Assembly: GCA_033060915.1 (NCBI GenBank)
Contig: CM065385.1
Span: 16,846,001 to 16,910,000 of the forward strand
Direction: 5' to 3'
Origin: Euryodendron excelsum
Lineage: Eukaryota; Streptophyta; Magnoliopsida; Ericales; Pentaphylacaceae
DNA length: 64,000 nucleotides
Below, piece by piece: positions 48,299-60,149 of this stretch; position 1 is the first letter of the stretch; each line of letters opens with the position of its first letter. Below the pieces are notes generated by a model. The model searched no databases, was not told the origin of the DNA, and was given only the letters and a program-made list of their open reading frames with translations. A program made the translations under genes and the position numbers.

Positions 48299-50139
48299 TC
48301 ACAGGTCAAAATCAATGTCATCTGGATCAAAATTCCTGAAACTCGGCATCGAAGGAAGCGGATAGCTACTCGAAGCACCAACATCCTGTAAAGAAGGTAG
48401 AGCCAAAATCAGCTACACGGAAGAAGAACTAAACAATAGTAGAGCAAGAATAAGGAAGGGAAAGACAACATACCCCGCCACCCCCTAGTTGAGATAACCG
48501 AGCCATCAAGGAAACTACCTCAGCCTGGTACTGATCCTGCTCCATTTGATACTGATCCCTCTGGTCTCCCAAAGCAATAAACTCAGCCTGGGGCACATAT
48601 CCTCCGACATGGCGCCACAAGTCAACCACCTCCTGGCCCACAGCATACCCGCCAACTGCTACCTCAAACCGAGTTAAGGCACCGACCGAATGAGCCCCAA
48701 AGTGCGTAGCATAATCTGTATCCAGAAGAAGTAAGAACTCAGCACCTGGCTGACGCTCCTGATAAGGGATAGGCAGTCCCGCCACCAAGGCTCTAAACGT
48801 ATACTCCGGCAGAGCTCCTGCTGATCGGAACTCCTCATGAAACTATCGCCAGTTTCGCTCTCCGAGATAGGACTCCCAAGTGTCATCACTGAGAAAAGTA
48901 GCTCTCGACAGGGACAATGGAACCAAGTACCAGACAGTCTCATAATGAACTGATCCAATGAAGGGCCGCTAAGTCATATCCCTCGCCTCAAATAGCTCCA
49001 GGTTAGCTCGGAGCGTCACAAAATCAGTAATCTCCGATTGCTGGGCTACTCGGTCACGAGCCCACCTTAAAGCATAAGGATAGAGGTCATCCTCAACAAC
49101 TGTAGGCCGACGAACAGGAAGGTACTTATAGCTCCACCAGATGAGAAAAGGCCAGAAACTAGTCATGCTGCCCCAATGGGAAGAAGTCCGGACCCGCATT
49201 GACCGAAGGAAGCAACCAAAGGAGAAGGACCCCCAGTCTAGCTCAGATAAAGCTCCAAGATCAGCTACTATACTCACCAACCGACATGGCACGAGCAACT
49301 TGTTGTTGTTGCAAAAGCAGCTAAAGATGATGTACAAAACAAGTCACATAATATCCCGCCTGGCAGGCGATGGCTCAGCAGCAAAGGTACGATCATCTTG
49401 ACTGATTTAAGAGACTGGGATGGCAGAACGCTCAGGAGGAGGCAAGTCTAGCAGAATGCATGCCTTGTCTCTACGGACTGACTATAGAGTGATCTGTCGG
49501 CCAATGAAGGAAAGCCCTGTGATGATCGCCCAATCCAAGGGAGTGGAGTCTAACTCAAAGCCGACAAAATGGAAGGTCCTGGTCTCTCCAAATTACCGCA
49601 CAACCAGCGCCAGTACCAAATGCTGGTTCAGGCGGTTAGCCTGTAATCCTCTGAAGGCTCTGAATCTGATCTTAGCCAAGAATGCAAGATACGACAGGGC
49701 AGCTCACTGCATAGTCACGAACACCTGATGAACATCCCCTTTAAAAGCTGTGTGTACCCGCGGAGGGGGCAGATGTTGTCTGGAGTATACACTGGGGTGG
49801 TAAGCTAGATCCCCAAGTGGTGGAACATCTGGTACCTACAAATCTCCCAAGTCGGCATCCGTCTGCCTGCGCCTAGAGGAGGCTCTCCCATAGCCAGTGA
49901 CCTGGTTGCCCAGACCCAGTACCTCTTCCTTTGTGCCAATCTCCTCTACAAAAGCCTGCTCAACCAGAGGAAAGGGGTCGACAGGTGGCCCACTCCCCCT
50001 ACCACTTTGACTAGACGCTGCTTGCCCAGTAGACCGTCAGCCACCCCTAGATCGACTGGAGCCACTAGTGGAATCTGTCTGAGCCGCCTTCCCCGAGCGG
50101 CGTCTCCTCTCAGAACCATTATCACCCGCGTCTGCCATC
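48299..50139 (-). pseudogene. Antisense ORF, plant-mobile-domain-like, with a C-terminal intron
   Basis: Minus strand, ATG at 50138, opposite to gag. One frame of 555 codons runs to 48474, broken by nine nonsense codons (from 50039, 49838, 49706, 49595, 49484, 49409, 49346, 48971 and 48845) and no frameshift. Then a donor GTATGT at 48473, an 88-nt intron, an acceptor TTCTTTACAG ending 48386, and 28 more in-frame codons to TGA at 48299. The exon joins at a codon boundary. The protein begins MADAGDNGSERRRR, then 'TRTFHFVGFELDSTPLDW', 'LDWGSFSFGCFLRSM', 'FLIWWSYKYLPVRRP', the style of plant mobile domain (PMD) proteins, a Gln/Tyr-rich stretch and an acidic end. PMD assignment is by motif style only. 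Confidence 0.7.
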
Positions 50140-51470
50140 CTGAAAAGGTAAACCAAGGTAAGAGGTGTTAATGTACCGCACATGCAGATACATAATAACA
50201 TAATAAAGTAAAACAAAATATACAAACAAAAAAGACAAAAAAATAATAAAATGAGTTCAAATGATAAGTCAAAAGAAATTTCCTACATACACCATTTGAT
50301 TTTTCAACTTTAAGTCAAATCTCAAGGGTTTTCTGTCTTTTTTCTTCAAAAGGATTTTATTTCTAAACCTTTTTCAAATCTTCCCCTAATTTCTAGAAAT
50401 TTCGGCAGAGTCTCATTTAAAAATGGTCCCTACAACACCCATGACATCAACACAAAACACAAAACATGCACTCCACAACGTTACAATCACATAACATCAG
50501 CACTTGCGCACACTCTTCAATTTTTCAAAATTTTCAAAACATATGCTTTATTTTTCAAATAAATCAATGGTTTTCCAAGTTGTCCTAAAATTTCTCAAAA
50601 TCACCTCAAATGTTTTCTAAAATATTTCAATATTTTTTCAAATTTCAAACTCTAAAAACTTCATCAATCTCTCAAGTTTTCTTAATTTTCCTAATTTTCT
50701 AAATATTTTTCTATTTTTTAAAAAATAAAAAATTGACCAAGTTTTATAAAAAATTACGAAACTTCACACGGTTGTTAAACACATTTTTCTAGGGCACATT
50801 ACATAAAAATATAGCCAGAAAGTAGGAACAAACCCCCAGTTCCTGCAAAAAATCCTCTTCACATAATCACGTAAAATCACTCAAATTCAATCAAACAAGC
50901 ACCAAAATGCAAAAATAACATCACCATAATGTTCAAAACATATCAAAACATCTATTTCTACTATTCACATGGTTCAAACGAAATTCTACACACCAAAATC
51001 ATCAAAAATTTGAAAACTCACTTTTTGGAGTTCTCCGGCGAAATCTTCTCTTTCGGTGACTTTTCCAGTGACGTGGTCTCCTTCCAGCAAGCACCCGTGG
51101 TCTCCAAGAGGTGCCCCTTCAATGTCCAAGTCGATTTTCTCGCACTGTCTCTCGGATTTGAAAAAATCTTCCAAAATACCGCTAGTGTTTCAACCATAAA
51201 ATTTTCTGGTTTTGTTCCCATGCGTGGTGCCACTAGCAGAGGCATCAAGCCTTTGCTACCAAAGGCGCCACTCCTAGTGGTGCCAGTTTCCAACTTTCGG
51301 GTAGTTTTGCCCTTTTTCCCGTCAAAACTTGTTTTCCAAGGCCTTTTGGGCCCAATATCCATTTTCGAACCCTGGTTGCCGGAAATTTTTCAAAGTCCAT
51401 CCCTCTAACTGCCTCGCGGTCAACATAGTACTCTTACTTTATCATTTTCTATCTTCGACAAGTAAAGACA
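50140..51470 (-). promoter_or_regulatory. 5' leader and 882-nt intron of the second antisense gene
   Basis: Mirror of 23107-24432. The non-coding exon holds GC-rich dyads (51225-51290) and ends CTCCAAAAA; the donor GTGAGT is at 51021 and the acceptor TACCTTTTCAG ends at 50140, one base before GATGG with the ATG. Exon text matches the other copy closely ('cccaaaaggccttggaaaac'-type sequence). The intron is AT-rich and similar throughout. The promoter is not obvious; I see no clear TATA box. Confidence 0.62.
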
Positions 51471-51486
51471 GAAAAAAAGGGGTAGC
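51471..51486 (+). other. Polypurine tract of the plus-strand Tat element
   Basis: GAAAAAAAGGGGTAGC ends one base before the LTR start at 51487. This shows that the region to the left is internal sequence and the LTR to the right is a 3' LTR. Confidence 0.8.
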
Positions 51487-54400
51487 TGTAAGCACCCCAT
51501 TTTTTACCGCTCGGCAGTCTACGGTCCATCCAGACTTGTAGTCAAGTCAATATGGACGTATTCCAATCGAAATCAACTTTCCAAGCCTAATCCCATCTAT
51601 CCATCGTTTTATGGGCCCCGCCAAGCCCAAACAGAGGCAAAATGACAAAAATGCCCCTAGGGGCATTGTTCGGTCAAGTTCCAACAGGCACGTCTTTACG
51701 AAGACGGTAAGTCCCCTTTCCACATTCCAAACTAGGCACGTCTTTCTGAAGACGGTAAGTCCCCTTTCCAATCATATCAGGCATGTCTTTTCGAAGACTG
51801 TAAGTACCCTTTCCAATCCTATCAGGCATGTCTTTCCGAAGACAGTAAGTCCCCTTTCTAATTCCAAATCAGACACGTCTTTCCAAAGACCGTAAATCCC
51901 CTTTTCAATTCCAAATCAGGCACATCTTTCTGAAGACGGTAAGTCTCCTTTCCAATTCCAAATCAGGCACGTCGTTCCAAAGATGGCAAATCCCCTTTTC
52001 TATTCCAAATCAGTAAGTCTCCTTTCCAATTCCAAATCAGACAAGTCTTTCCAAAGACGGTGAGTCCCCTTTCTCATTCCAATTCCAATCCCTCTCTTGA
52101 GACAGTTGATTCTTCGAGATGGTAATTCTATCCAATCCGGCATATTTTCTTAAAAAAATCTCTTCAGAATGGTAAGTCCCTTTAAACCAGTTGATCGGGA
52201 CGAGAGCCCAAGTCCCTAAGATGGTAAAACGATCCACCTTTGGTGCCTGCTAGCACGCCAATGTTGAAATGTCCATTTAGGCACGTCTTCCAAGAAAGTT
52301 GATTCTCAGGCGCTAAGTTCCATTAGCAGCTTCCCGAGATTAGGCAGCTTCAGGAACAATCGTGAACGGTTAGTGTAGCAAAACTACTCGCAAACATCGC
52401 AACCATCAGAGTAGCGAAAATACTTGCAAACAGGTCGATATAGGGAATTGCCAACAAACCCCTGTATCACGAGATCGCTGTCTGAGTGGCGAAAACACTC
52501 AAAACCCAAGTCAACACCAGTGCCTGCTAGCCTAATTCGGTGAAAAATGACCAAACTGCCCCTAGGGCCATTTTTTGGCACATTTCTCGAGAGCACACCT
52601 AAGTCCTCAGAACAAAAAGTCCACCCTTCCTAGATTGTCCTATAGATGATCCGACTTGGTTAGGTGCCATGCAATCAATTTCGGGTGAATTTCGAGACTT
52701 TTCGGTCAAGATGACCATTTTGCCCCTAGGCATCCGAACGCCCTGGGAACCACACCGGCCCTTGGTATCAAATCGGTAACTTTCTGAGAATGCCTCCTAC
52801 AGTATTATCAACCTTTCTTTACCTTTCCAGATCATTCCGAATCAATTTCGGCAAATTCGGTGCAAAATGACCGTTTTGCCCCTAGTGGGCCGGTCACCTT
52901 TTCTGACCACACCGGCTCTGGGTATCAAACCGGCAACCTTTGGGAACATTATGAAAAAAGTTTCCAATTCTTGAATCTTCTTTCGGGATTTTCCAATTCC
53001 ATCTCGGCAGCTTTCTAGCCCGGTTGACTGTTTTGCCCCTAATGGCCCGGTCAACCCTTCCGACACATCCTATCTTCATTTTTCAAGTCAAATACTTCCG
53101 GGACACTGTTCTAAGTGTTCCTACCCTTTTTCCGCCCTTTCGGGTCATTCTCGATCTCTCAACTCCTTCTTGGACTTTCCGGAGTCACTCCTAGTGAAGC
53201 CAGGCTAAATATTGCATGGTAGTCACTAGTACAGGTGCCCAAATCTTCCCAAGATACGTTGCTTGCCGACCTTAAAACTTTCCTAACTAGCCGGCACCGC
53301 TCCTAGTGGTGCCAAGAGTAAATTTGGCCTGGCGCCAATGCAACAGGCACCAGGTTTAACCCATCTTTATAACTACAGAGCCTCTTCTAGTGTGAAAGAG
53401 GTCCGCAAACTCAGTATAAAAACCCTAATATTCAATATACAAAGCTCGTGGCCTCCTTAAACCCTAGCTTATCTAGGTTTTCCAAACCCAAGCTACCATA
53501 CATAAACCCTAGCCTCCTATACACTCATGCACACTCCTATACACTTGTACAATAGCCTCCAACCCTCCATTGAAGACTTGGATTGCTGCAACTATAAGCT
53601 TTGAAGATCAAAGACAAGCCCTTGAAGACTAAAGTGAAGAGAAGACTGAAGAAAAGTAAGACGCGTAAAGCTAAGCGAAATAAACAAGACATACGGTAGG
53701 TTTTCTCTTTAAGTTTCTGCACTTCCCCCTCTCTCTTCTCCTTCCTAACCCACTTGGGTTTTCTCTATTTTAATCCCCCATCTTCTTCCCCCCCCCCTTC
53801 TTTATATGCTTGAAAATAAGGGATTCCCGGTCCATGTGTAGGATTAGACTATTGGAGGGTTATCGTGTCGAGGGCTTTCTTTCAGTCTAACCGGAGATCA
53901 CGTGGGTTTGGCCCCCTTGATTATGTGGTGAAGCCTTAACCTTGTATGTTTACGACCCCAATTTGCATTGTGCATATCATTATCTTGCATTCTTCCAAAA
54001 ATCCTTTTCAAACTCATTTTCAAAGCTTGCATTAAACTTGATTTCAAAATTGCATCAAAATCTTCTTTCTCAAAACTTGTTTTCAAAATCACAATCCTAG
54101 GGTGATTCTAGCATTTCCACGGCTAAGATTGCTTTAGGAAAGTGTTACATTTAAAGTGACCAATATGGTCCATATTTTCAAATCCTTGTTGTTTTCAAAA
54201 CCACTTTCTTAAAGTGGTTCTAACCTTCTTATGGTTAGAATTGCTTTAGGAAAGTGAGATATTTTTATACTTTCTAAAAATTCTCTTTCAAAAGTCTCTC
54301 TTTCTAAAACCCTCCTTTTCCACATGCTTTCTTAAAACTCTTCTTTCTAGAGTTGTTTTCAAAAACTCCCTCCAAAAATCTATTTTTCAAAAACTCTCTT

Positions 54401-56583
54401 TTCAACTCTTTCTCAAAACGCTCTCTTCGAAATCTACTTTCGAAAAACATTCCTTAGGTTTCCTTCTTAGAAAACACTCCCTAAATCTCTTTCCTAAAAA
54501 CTCTTTCTAACAATGTCCTTCCAAAATCTTGTTTCCAAAACTCTCTCAAAAGTTTTACTTTCTAAAAAACTTCTTTCCTAAAATTCTTTTCAAAATTCGC
54601 TTTCCAAAAACTCCTCTCTAGGATTTCTTTCCAAAAATCTTCCTCCCTAAAACTTACTTTCTAAAAATTCCTTTTCTTCGTGCCCAAGTCAAGCTCTAGA
54701 ACTCACAATTAGGAAATCCTAGTTTTCTTTCAAAAAATATGGTTTTTCAAACTTGCCTTAAAACCTAGGTTTCCAAAATCTCCCTTTTCACATCCAAACT
54801 ATACATATTTCCAAAACATATTTTCTACGTCAAAACTATAGTCTTCCAAGTCTAGGGTTTCTAAAACTTCCTCTTCCAAATCCTTCTCAAATCAAAATTT
54901 TCCTTTAGGAAACCAAATCCAAGCTCTCGTTTAGGAAACTAGATCTCATCCTCCGTTTTTAGAAACAAAATCAAACGTTCTCTTTTAAGAAACAAAATCC
55001 AATCCCTTGTTTTATGAAATAGGAATCTTAACCCTTCCTAGTCTAAATCTTTCCTAATTTAAATCCTTCCTAATCTTCTATTTTCCTAAATCTCAAGTTT
55101 TCAAAACTTGAATATAAAAATCTTCCCTAAATTTTAAAACTCAACTTCCACATCTTTCATAATTCAACCATTTCCTAACTCTACCCCTTTTCAAATCTTG
55201 ACTTTCCAAATCTAAGTTTTCTAATCTTTCCTAAATTCAAACCTTTCCTAATCTCAAGAATTTTTAAAACTCAAACTCTAAAACTTTCTAAATCTTAAAC
55301 TTTCTAAATCCCAAATCTTTCCAAATTCAAAGTTTTCTAAATTCAAAACTTTCTTAAGTTAAAACTTTCTAAACCTAAATCTTTCTTTAATTCTAAACTT
55401 TTCTAAAACTTCAAATCTTTTCAAACCTAAAACTTTCTAAACTCCAAAACTTTCTTATTTTCAAGACTTCCTTATTTTCAAAAGCTTTCTTAAACCAAAA
55501 CTTTCCTAAAATGACACTTTCCTAAAACGAAACTTTCCTAATTTGAATCCTTCCTAAATCCAATCTTTCATAGTCGTCCAAACCCTTCCACGTCGAGTCA
55601 AATCTTTCTAAATCTCAAGCCTTTCCTAAAAACTCATCTTTCCTAAGTCTAGGTTTCCTAAACCTCAATCTTTCCAAAATAAGTCCAAATCTTTCTTCCA
55701 AGTTCTATCTTTCCCAATCAAGTCCAATCTTTATTTTCTAAGTTCCTAAGTCTAGGTCTTTCAAAACCCATCTTTTCAAATCTTCCAATCAAAGTCCAAA
55801 TTTCCAATTCTTCGAATTCCAATTCGAATTACAACTCCAACTCTTTTCCAAATCAATTATTCTATTCCCAAACGGACTTTTGTCTGAACTACGACTGACC
55901 TGATTCCTCCAAAAGAATACGTAGGCAACCCTTATGGGTGTGGTCACAACATTTGTCTAGTTTCCAATTCCATAACTCTTTTCGAATCTCTTTCTAATTC
56001 CAATCTCAAATCCATCTTTCAAATCTTTTTCCAAATCTATTTTCAACTCTCTTTTCTTACACTTGCATATCATGCATCATGTTAAATTTCTTTTTAAACA
56101 TTTCTTTTTCAAAGTGGATAGGGTTGGTCATTAGTTAGTTAAAGAATCTCATAGGTGAATCTAGGGTAAATAGACATATAAGTTTCGCAAGGGTGGGGTA
56201 GGGTGATGGCTTAGTGTGTCTTCCCTATACGTGACCAACCTCCTAAACTAGATCACTATTTTTGAAAGACCAAAAAGGAGTTATTTTTCTAAAAAGGGCT
56301 TAATATTTTCTAAAGGTTGCTAAATAACCTGTTTTCTTAAAAACTCTCTCTTGAGGAGATTTTTTCAAAATCGTTTTCTAAAACCCTAAGTGTACTTTTC
56401 GGATTATGCTTAGTTCTTAAAAACTCTAAATATTTTTCAAAAGCCCTTTATTCAAATATATTGTCAATTCAAACATAGTCTCATTCATTCTTCTAGGAGG
56501 GTGAGTTCTAATGAGAGAGTACAGTGTTTTTCCTACTTATGTGTGTATTCCTCGAGTGCAAAAAATCTGGGCGCGACACTTCT
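51487..56583 (+). repeat. 3' LTR of the plus-strand Tat element (5092 bp)
   Basis: From TGTAAGCACCCC (51487) to GGGCGCGACA (56578), followed by CTTCT (56579-56583). Closely similar to the LTR at 36706 along its whole length. It has about nine hairpin units (51680-52070), more than any other copy. Its TATA box has decayed (53368-53375). The pyrimidine-rich domain is about 53990-55870. Its right junction into minus-strand LTR sequence is the same as that of the LTR at 36706. Confidence 0.9.
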
Positions 56584-58651
56584 TTATTTTGCTTAGCTTT
56601 GCGCGCTTTGCTTTACTTGTCCTGCTTTGGTCTTCACTTCAGTCTTCAAGAGTTTGTCTTCAATCTTCAAAACTTTGTAGTTCCAGCAATCCAAGCCTTC
56701 AATGGAGGGTTTGAGGCTAGTGTGTATGAGTGTATAGGAGCCTAGGGTTTGTGTATGGAGGCTAGGGTTTAGAGTACCTAAAGAGACTAGGGTTTAAAGA
56801 GGCTATGAGCTCTGTATATCAAAAAGTAGGGTTCTCAGACTGAGTTTGTGGACCTCTTTCATACTAGAGGAGGCTCTGTATTTATAGACAAAGGAATCAC
56901 TTGGCGCCTGTTGTAGTGGCTTCAGGGCAAATTCCCTATTGGCGCCACTAGGAGTGGCACCAGGCCATTTTTTGGCTTGACGCCATTACTAGTGGCACCA
57001 GCAACTTAGGAAAGTTCATTAAGTCGGCAAGAAACGTATCTTTGGAAGATTTGGGTGTCTGTACTAGTGACTATCATGCAATTTTTAGCCAGGCTTCACT
57101 AAGAGTGACTATGGAAAGCCTAGGAAGGACTTAAGGGATCGGGAATGGCCCGGAAGGCCAAAAAAGAGCAGGAACCCTTAGAATAGGGTCTCGGGGGGTA
57201 TTTGACTTGAAAAAGGATAACAAGATGTGTTGGAAGGGTTGATCGGGCTATTAGAGGCAAAACGGTCAACTAGGCCAGAAAGCTGCTATGACGGACTCAG
57301 AATGTCCTAGAAGAAGACTCAAGATTTAAAAACATTATTTAGAATGTTCCCAAAGGCTACTGGTTTGATATCTAGAGCCGGTGCAGTTGGAAAAAGCGAC
57401 CGGCCCACCAAGGGCAAAACAGTCATTTTGCATCGAGTTTATCGGAACTAACTCGGAATGGTCCGGAAAGATAAAGGAACGTCAGGAATACTATAAAAAG
57501 AATTCTCGGGAGGTTACCGATTTGATAACCGAAGCTGGTGTGGTCCCCAGGGCGTTTGGATGCCTAGGGGCAAAATGGTCATTTCGACCGGAAAGCCTCG
57601 AAATTGGCCTGAAACTGACTAGAAGGCACCTAATCATGCTAGATTGATTTTAAGACAATCTTGGAAGGATGGACTTACCATTCTGAGGGCTTGGGTATTA
57701 TCTCGAGAAATATGCCGAAAAATGGCCTTTGGGGTAGTTTGGTCATTTTCTACCGAAGTGAGCTAGCAGGCACCGGTGTTAACCTGAGTTTTGAGTGTTT
57801 CTGCCACTTTGACGGCGGTCTCGTGATACAGGGGGTTGTTGGCAATTTCTTATATCAACGTGCTTGCCAGTATTTTCACTACTATGACAGTTGCAATGTT
57901 TACGAGAACTTCCGCTGCTCTAATAGTTCGCGATCATTCCCGACATTGCCTGATCTTGGGAAGCTGCTAAAGGGACTTAGCGCCTAAGAAGTTAACTTTC
58001 TTGGAAGGCGTGCCAAAATGGACATTTTTGCATTGGCAGGCTATCAGGCGCCAAAAGTAGACGGTTCTACCATCTAGGGGACTTGGGGTCTCGTCTCGGT
58101 CGACAGGTTTAAAGGGACTTACCATTTCGAAGAAACTTTCTTCAGAAAACGTGCCAAAAAGGATAGACTTGCCATCTTGAGGAATTAACTTTCTCGAGAG
58201 AGGAATTGGAATTGAAATTGGAAAAGGAATTGGAAAGGGGTCTTACCGTCTTCGGAAAGACGTGCCTATTGGAATTTGGAAAGGGAACTTACCGTCTTCG
58301 GAAAGACGCGCCTATTAGAATATGGAAAGGGGACTTACCGTCATCGAAAAGATGCGCCTGTTAGAATATGGAAAGGGGACTTATAGTCTTCAGAAAGATG
58401 CGCATATGGGAATATGGAAAGGGGACTTACCATCTTCAAAAAGATGCACTTGATTTGGTATTGGACCAAACAATGCCCCTAAGGGTATTTTGGTCATTTT
58501 GCCTCTATTTGGGCCTGGTGGGCTCGCGAAGCGATGGATAGACAGGATTAGACTTAGAGAGTTGATTTCGATTGGAATACGCCCATATTGACTTGAGTAC
58601 AAATCTAGATGGACCGTAGACTGCCGAGCGGTAAAAAATGGGGTGCTTACA
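56579..58651 (-). repeat. 5' LTR of the minus-strand Tat element, U3-side half
   Basis: It continues the LTR interrupted at 36705: R region, telo boxes (complement), TATA box at about 56876, GC-rich dyads (56900-57005), 157-bp repeats (57240-57560), 'gtcagagtRgc' repeats, hairpin array (about 58240-58450, five to six units), and the LTR start (complement) ending GGTGCTTACA at 58651. It follows the LTR plan without a visible large gap. Confidence 0.88.
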
Positions 58652-59624
58652 CTCCCCCACCTCTCTCTCGGTTTCCTTCCCTATCCATACACGACATGCA
58701 TGACACTCAACCCCCTAACTTTGACTAGCCAATGGGGGTTCATGCTTGCCGAAAATAAAAGGGGCAACGTGCTTAAACTTTACCTATTGATTTGTATATT
58801 TCATTGCAACATTTGATAGATATATACATATAGATGCATACACCAAGCACTAACAATATGATATCAATATGGCTAAGTGTGCAGTCGGCAATAAATGGGC
58901 AAGGTGTTAGGATTATAATTAGAGTGTTATCCATATGCATGTGATAGTCATATTGATGTGCATGTGCATATATATTGGACTTAGCTTTGCACTAGCAATA
59001 AAATTTAGTATTAACATGTGTTATAGATACATTTATTAGTGTATTTCATGCACTACATGTATAGGTGGCAGCTGGCCATGCAAAGGTGGTAAGGTGCAAT
59101 AATTCAACGTGAAAGAAAGTGGCCTTGGCCTGAAGCAGCTGAGTTCGGGATTGCAAACCTTATCGAATGCTCATTTCGAGGCCATGGGTAGAAAGTTCCC
59201 TAAAATTTGATCGAATTACACTCAAATTTTATACGATTCCGATGAGAAACGAGAAAGAAAACTTGATCCGAAATTTCGGTAAAATTGCATACAAAGTTAC
59301 TAGGTGCAGCAACTTTCGAGGGCTTGAGTTCTGAGAACACGAGGGGATCAGGCTCAAAGAGTAGATAATTTTAGACACTTGATTTGCCAAAATCTGTCGA
59401 CAAAACAAGAAAGAAAACCTAGTTTAAAGTTAGGGTGAAAATCGGCGCGAATTTATCGAGTATAACGTGTTTCAAAGGGACCGACTTCCTATGAAGCCGA
59501 GTTCTAAACTTTTACCTAGATCAGGCGAAAAAGGGAACTTCATTTTAGGCATATAATTCCTATGGTTTGGTCCCTCTAGTCCAATAAGAGAAGTAATGCA
59601 GCCAAAGAAGTTGCAGGTATTACA
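58652..59624 (+). mobile_element. Right part of the interrupted LTR-like unit
   Basis: Continuation of 16731-19281, ending GGTATTACA at 59624 before GGATC (59625-59629). No coding sequence. The first bases (CTCCC) are the target duplication of the minus-strand Tat element. Confidence 0.7.
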
Positions 59625-60010
59625 GGATCCCTTTCGGCATTAGCATAAAAATGAGCAACCAAGTCAGGTTATACATCATCCTTGAATGTTGTCATAGATT
59701 TCCAACCTAGGTTGTCTAATTTGGTATCCAATTCAAACTTGTGATGATCAAAGAACTTATAATCCACCCATCTACCATTAAATACCTTTCTAAGAGAAAA
59801 GCTTGAATTGTATCTTTCTTGGGCTTTGTCCTCACTGAAATATAGTTCATTACATTCGAGGGTTGGTGAGGATGTCGGTTCTCTAGTCTTACTCTTCTTT
59901 CTTTTCCCTTTGTCCTTGCTAGAATCCCTCTTTGATTTCCTCTTTTGTCCTTTCAAAATAGGGGTTGTAGTTATAACTAGGGCTTTTGAAATCTTTTTCG
60001 GTTTAGAGGT
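59625..60010 (-). pseudogene. N-terminal half of the 'putative plant transposon protein' ORF
   Basis: Minus strand. The original start near 60009 seems to have lost one base (ATGCTCC where ATGGCTCC would be expected). The frame then gives a Lys/Ser-rich basic N-terminus (a candidate nuclear signal), 'LYFSEDKAQERYNSSFSLRK', 'GRWVDYKFFDHHKFEL' and 'KDDV', a stop, and 'PDLVAHFYANAERD' up to the insertion. The next codons at 16730 continue in the same frame (DPGEV). The stop replaces what looks like a Tyr codon. See the C-terminal half at 15811-16730. Confidence 0.7.
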
Positions 60011-60149
60011 TTTAGGAGCATTGCGATAGATTAAAGATTAGAAATAGATAAGAGGGTTGGGGATAGATGGTTATTAGAAGTTGGAAGGAAGTTGATTAGG
60101 GTTTATATGGAGAGTGGAGCGAAGGTTTGTGAAGGTTCGAAGTGACGAT
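60011..60149 (-). promoter_or_regulatory. 5' leader and TATA-like site of the SIRE-like element
   Basis: The plus-strand text 'gtttatatgg' (60101-60110) is the complement of a CCATATAAAC TATA-like site, followed on the minus strand by a CT-rich leader and then the ORF. The rest of the 5' region is displaced by the Tat LTR at 60150. Confidence 0.4.

Larger units (their letters stand above)
19277..58656 (-). mobile_element. Minus-strand Tat-lineage element, interrupted (TSD CTCCA/CTCCC)
   Basis: The element ends with its 3' LTR at 19282 and begins with its 5' LTR at 58651. The outer ends are TGTCGTGCCC (19282) and GGGTGCTTACA (ending 58651), both complements of the family's LTR termini. The flanks CTCCA (19277-19281) and CTCCC (58652-58656) agree at four of five bases. 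Parts in transcription order: 5' LTR (58651-56579 then 36705-34255), PBS, leader, gag C-terminus, protease, RT, RNase H, archaeal-type RNase H, integrase, an antisense ORF, PPT, 3' LTR. Plus-strand Tat material (36706-56578) is nested in the 5' LTR. Confidence 0.85.

Noticed and set aside
36706..51486. An ordinary full-length element with 5' LTR at 36706 and intact internal region
   Set aside because: No PBS follows the LTR end at 41711; instead 1.35 kb of rearranged minus-strand LTR comes first, and the right-flank junction is duplicated.
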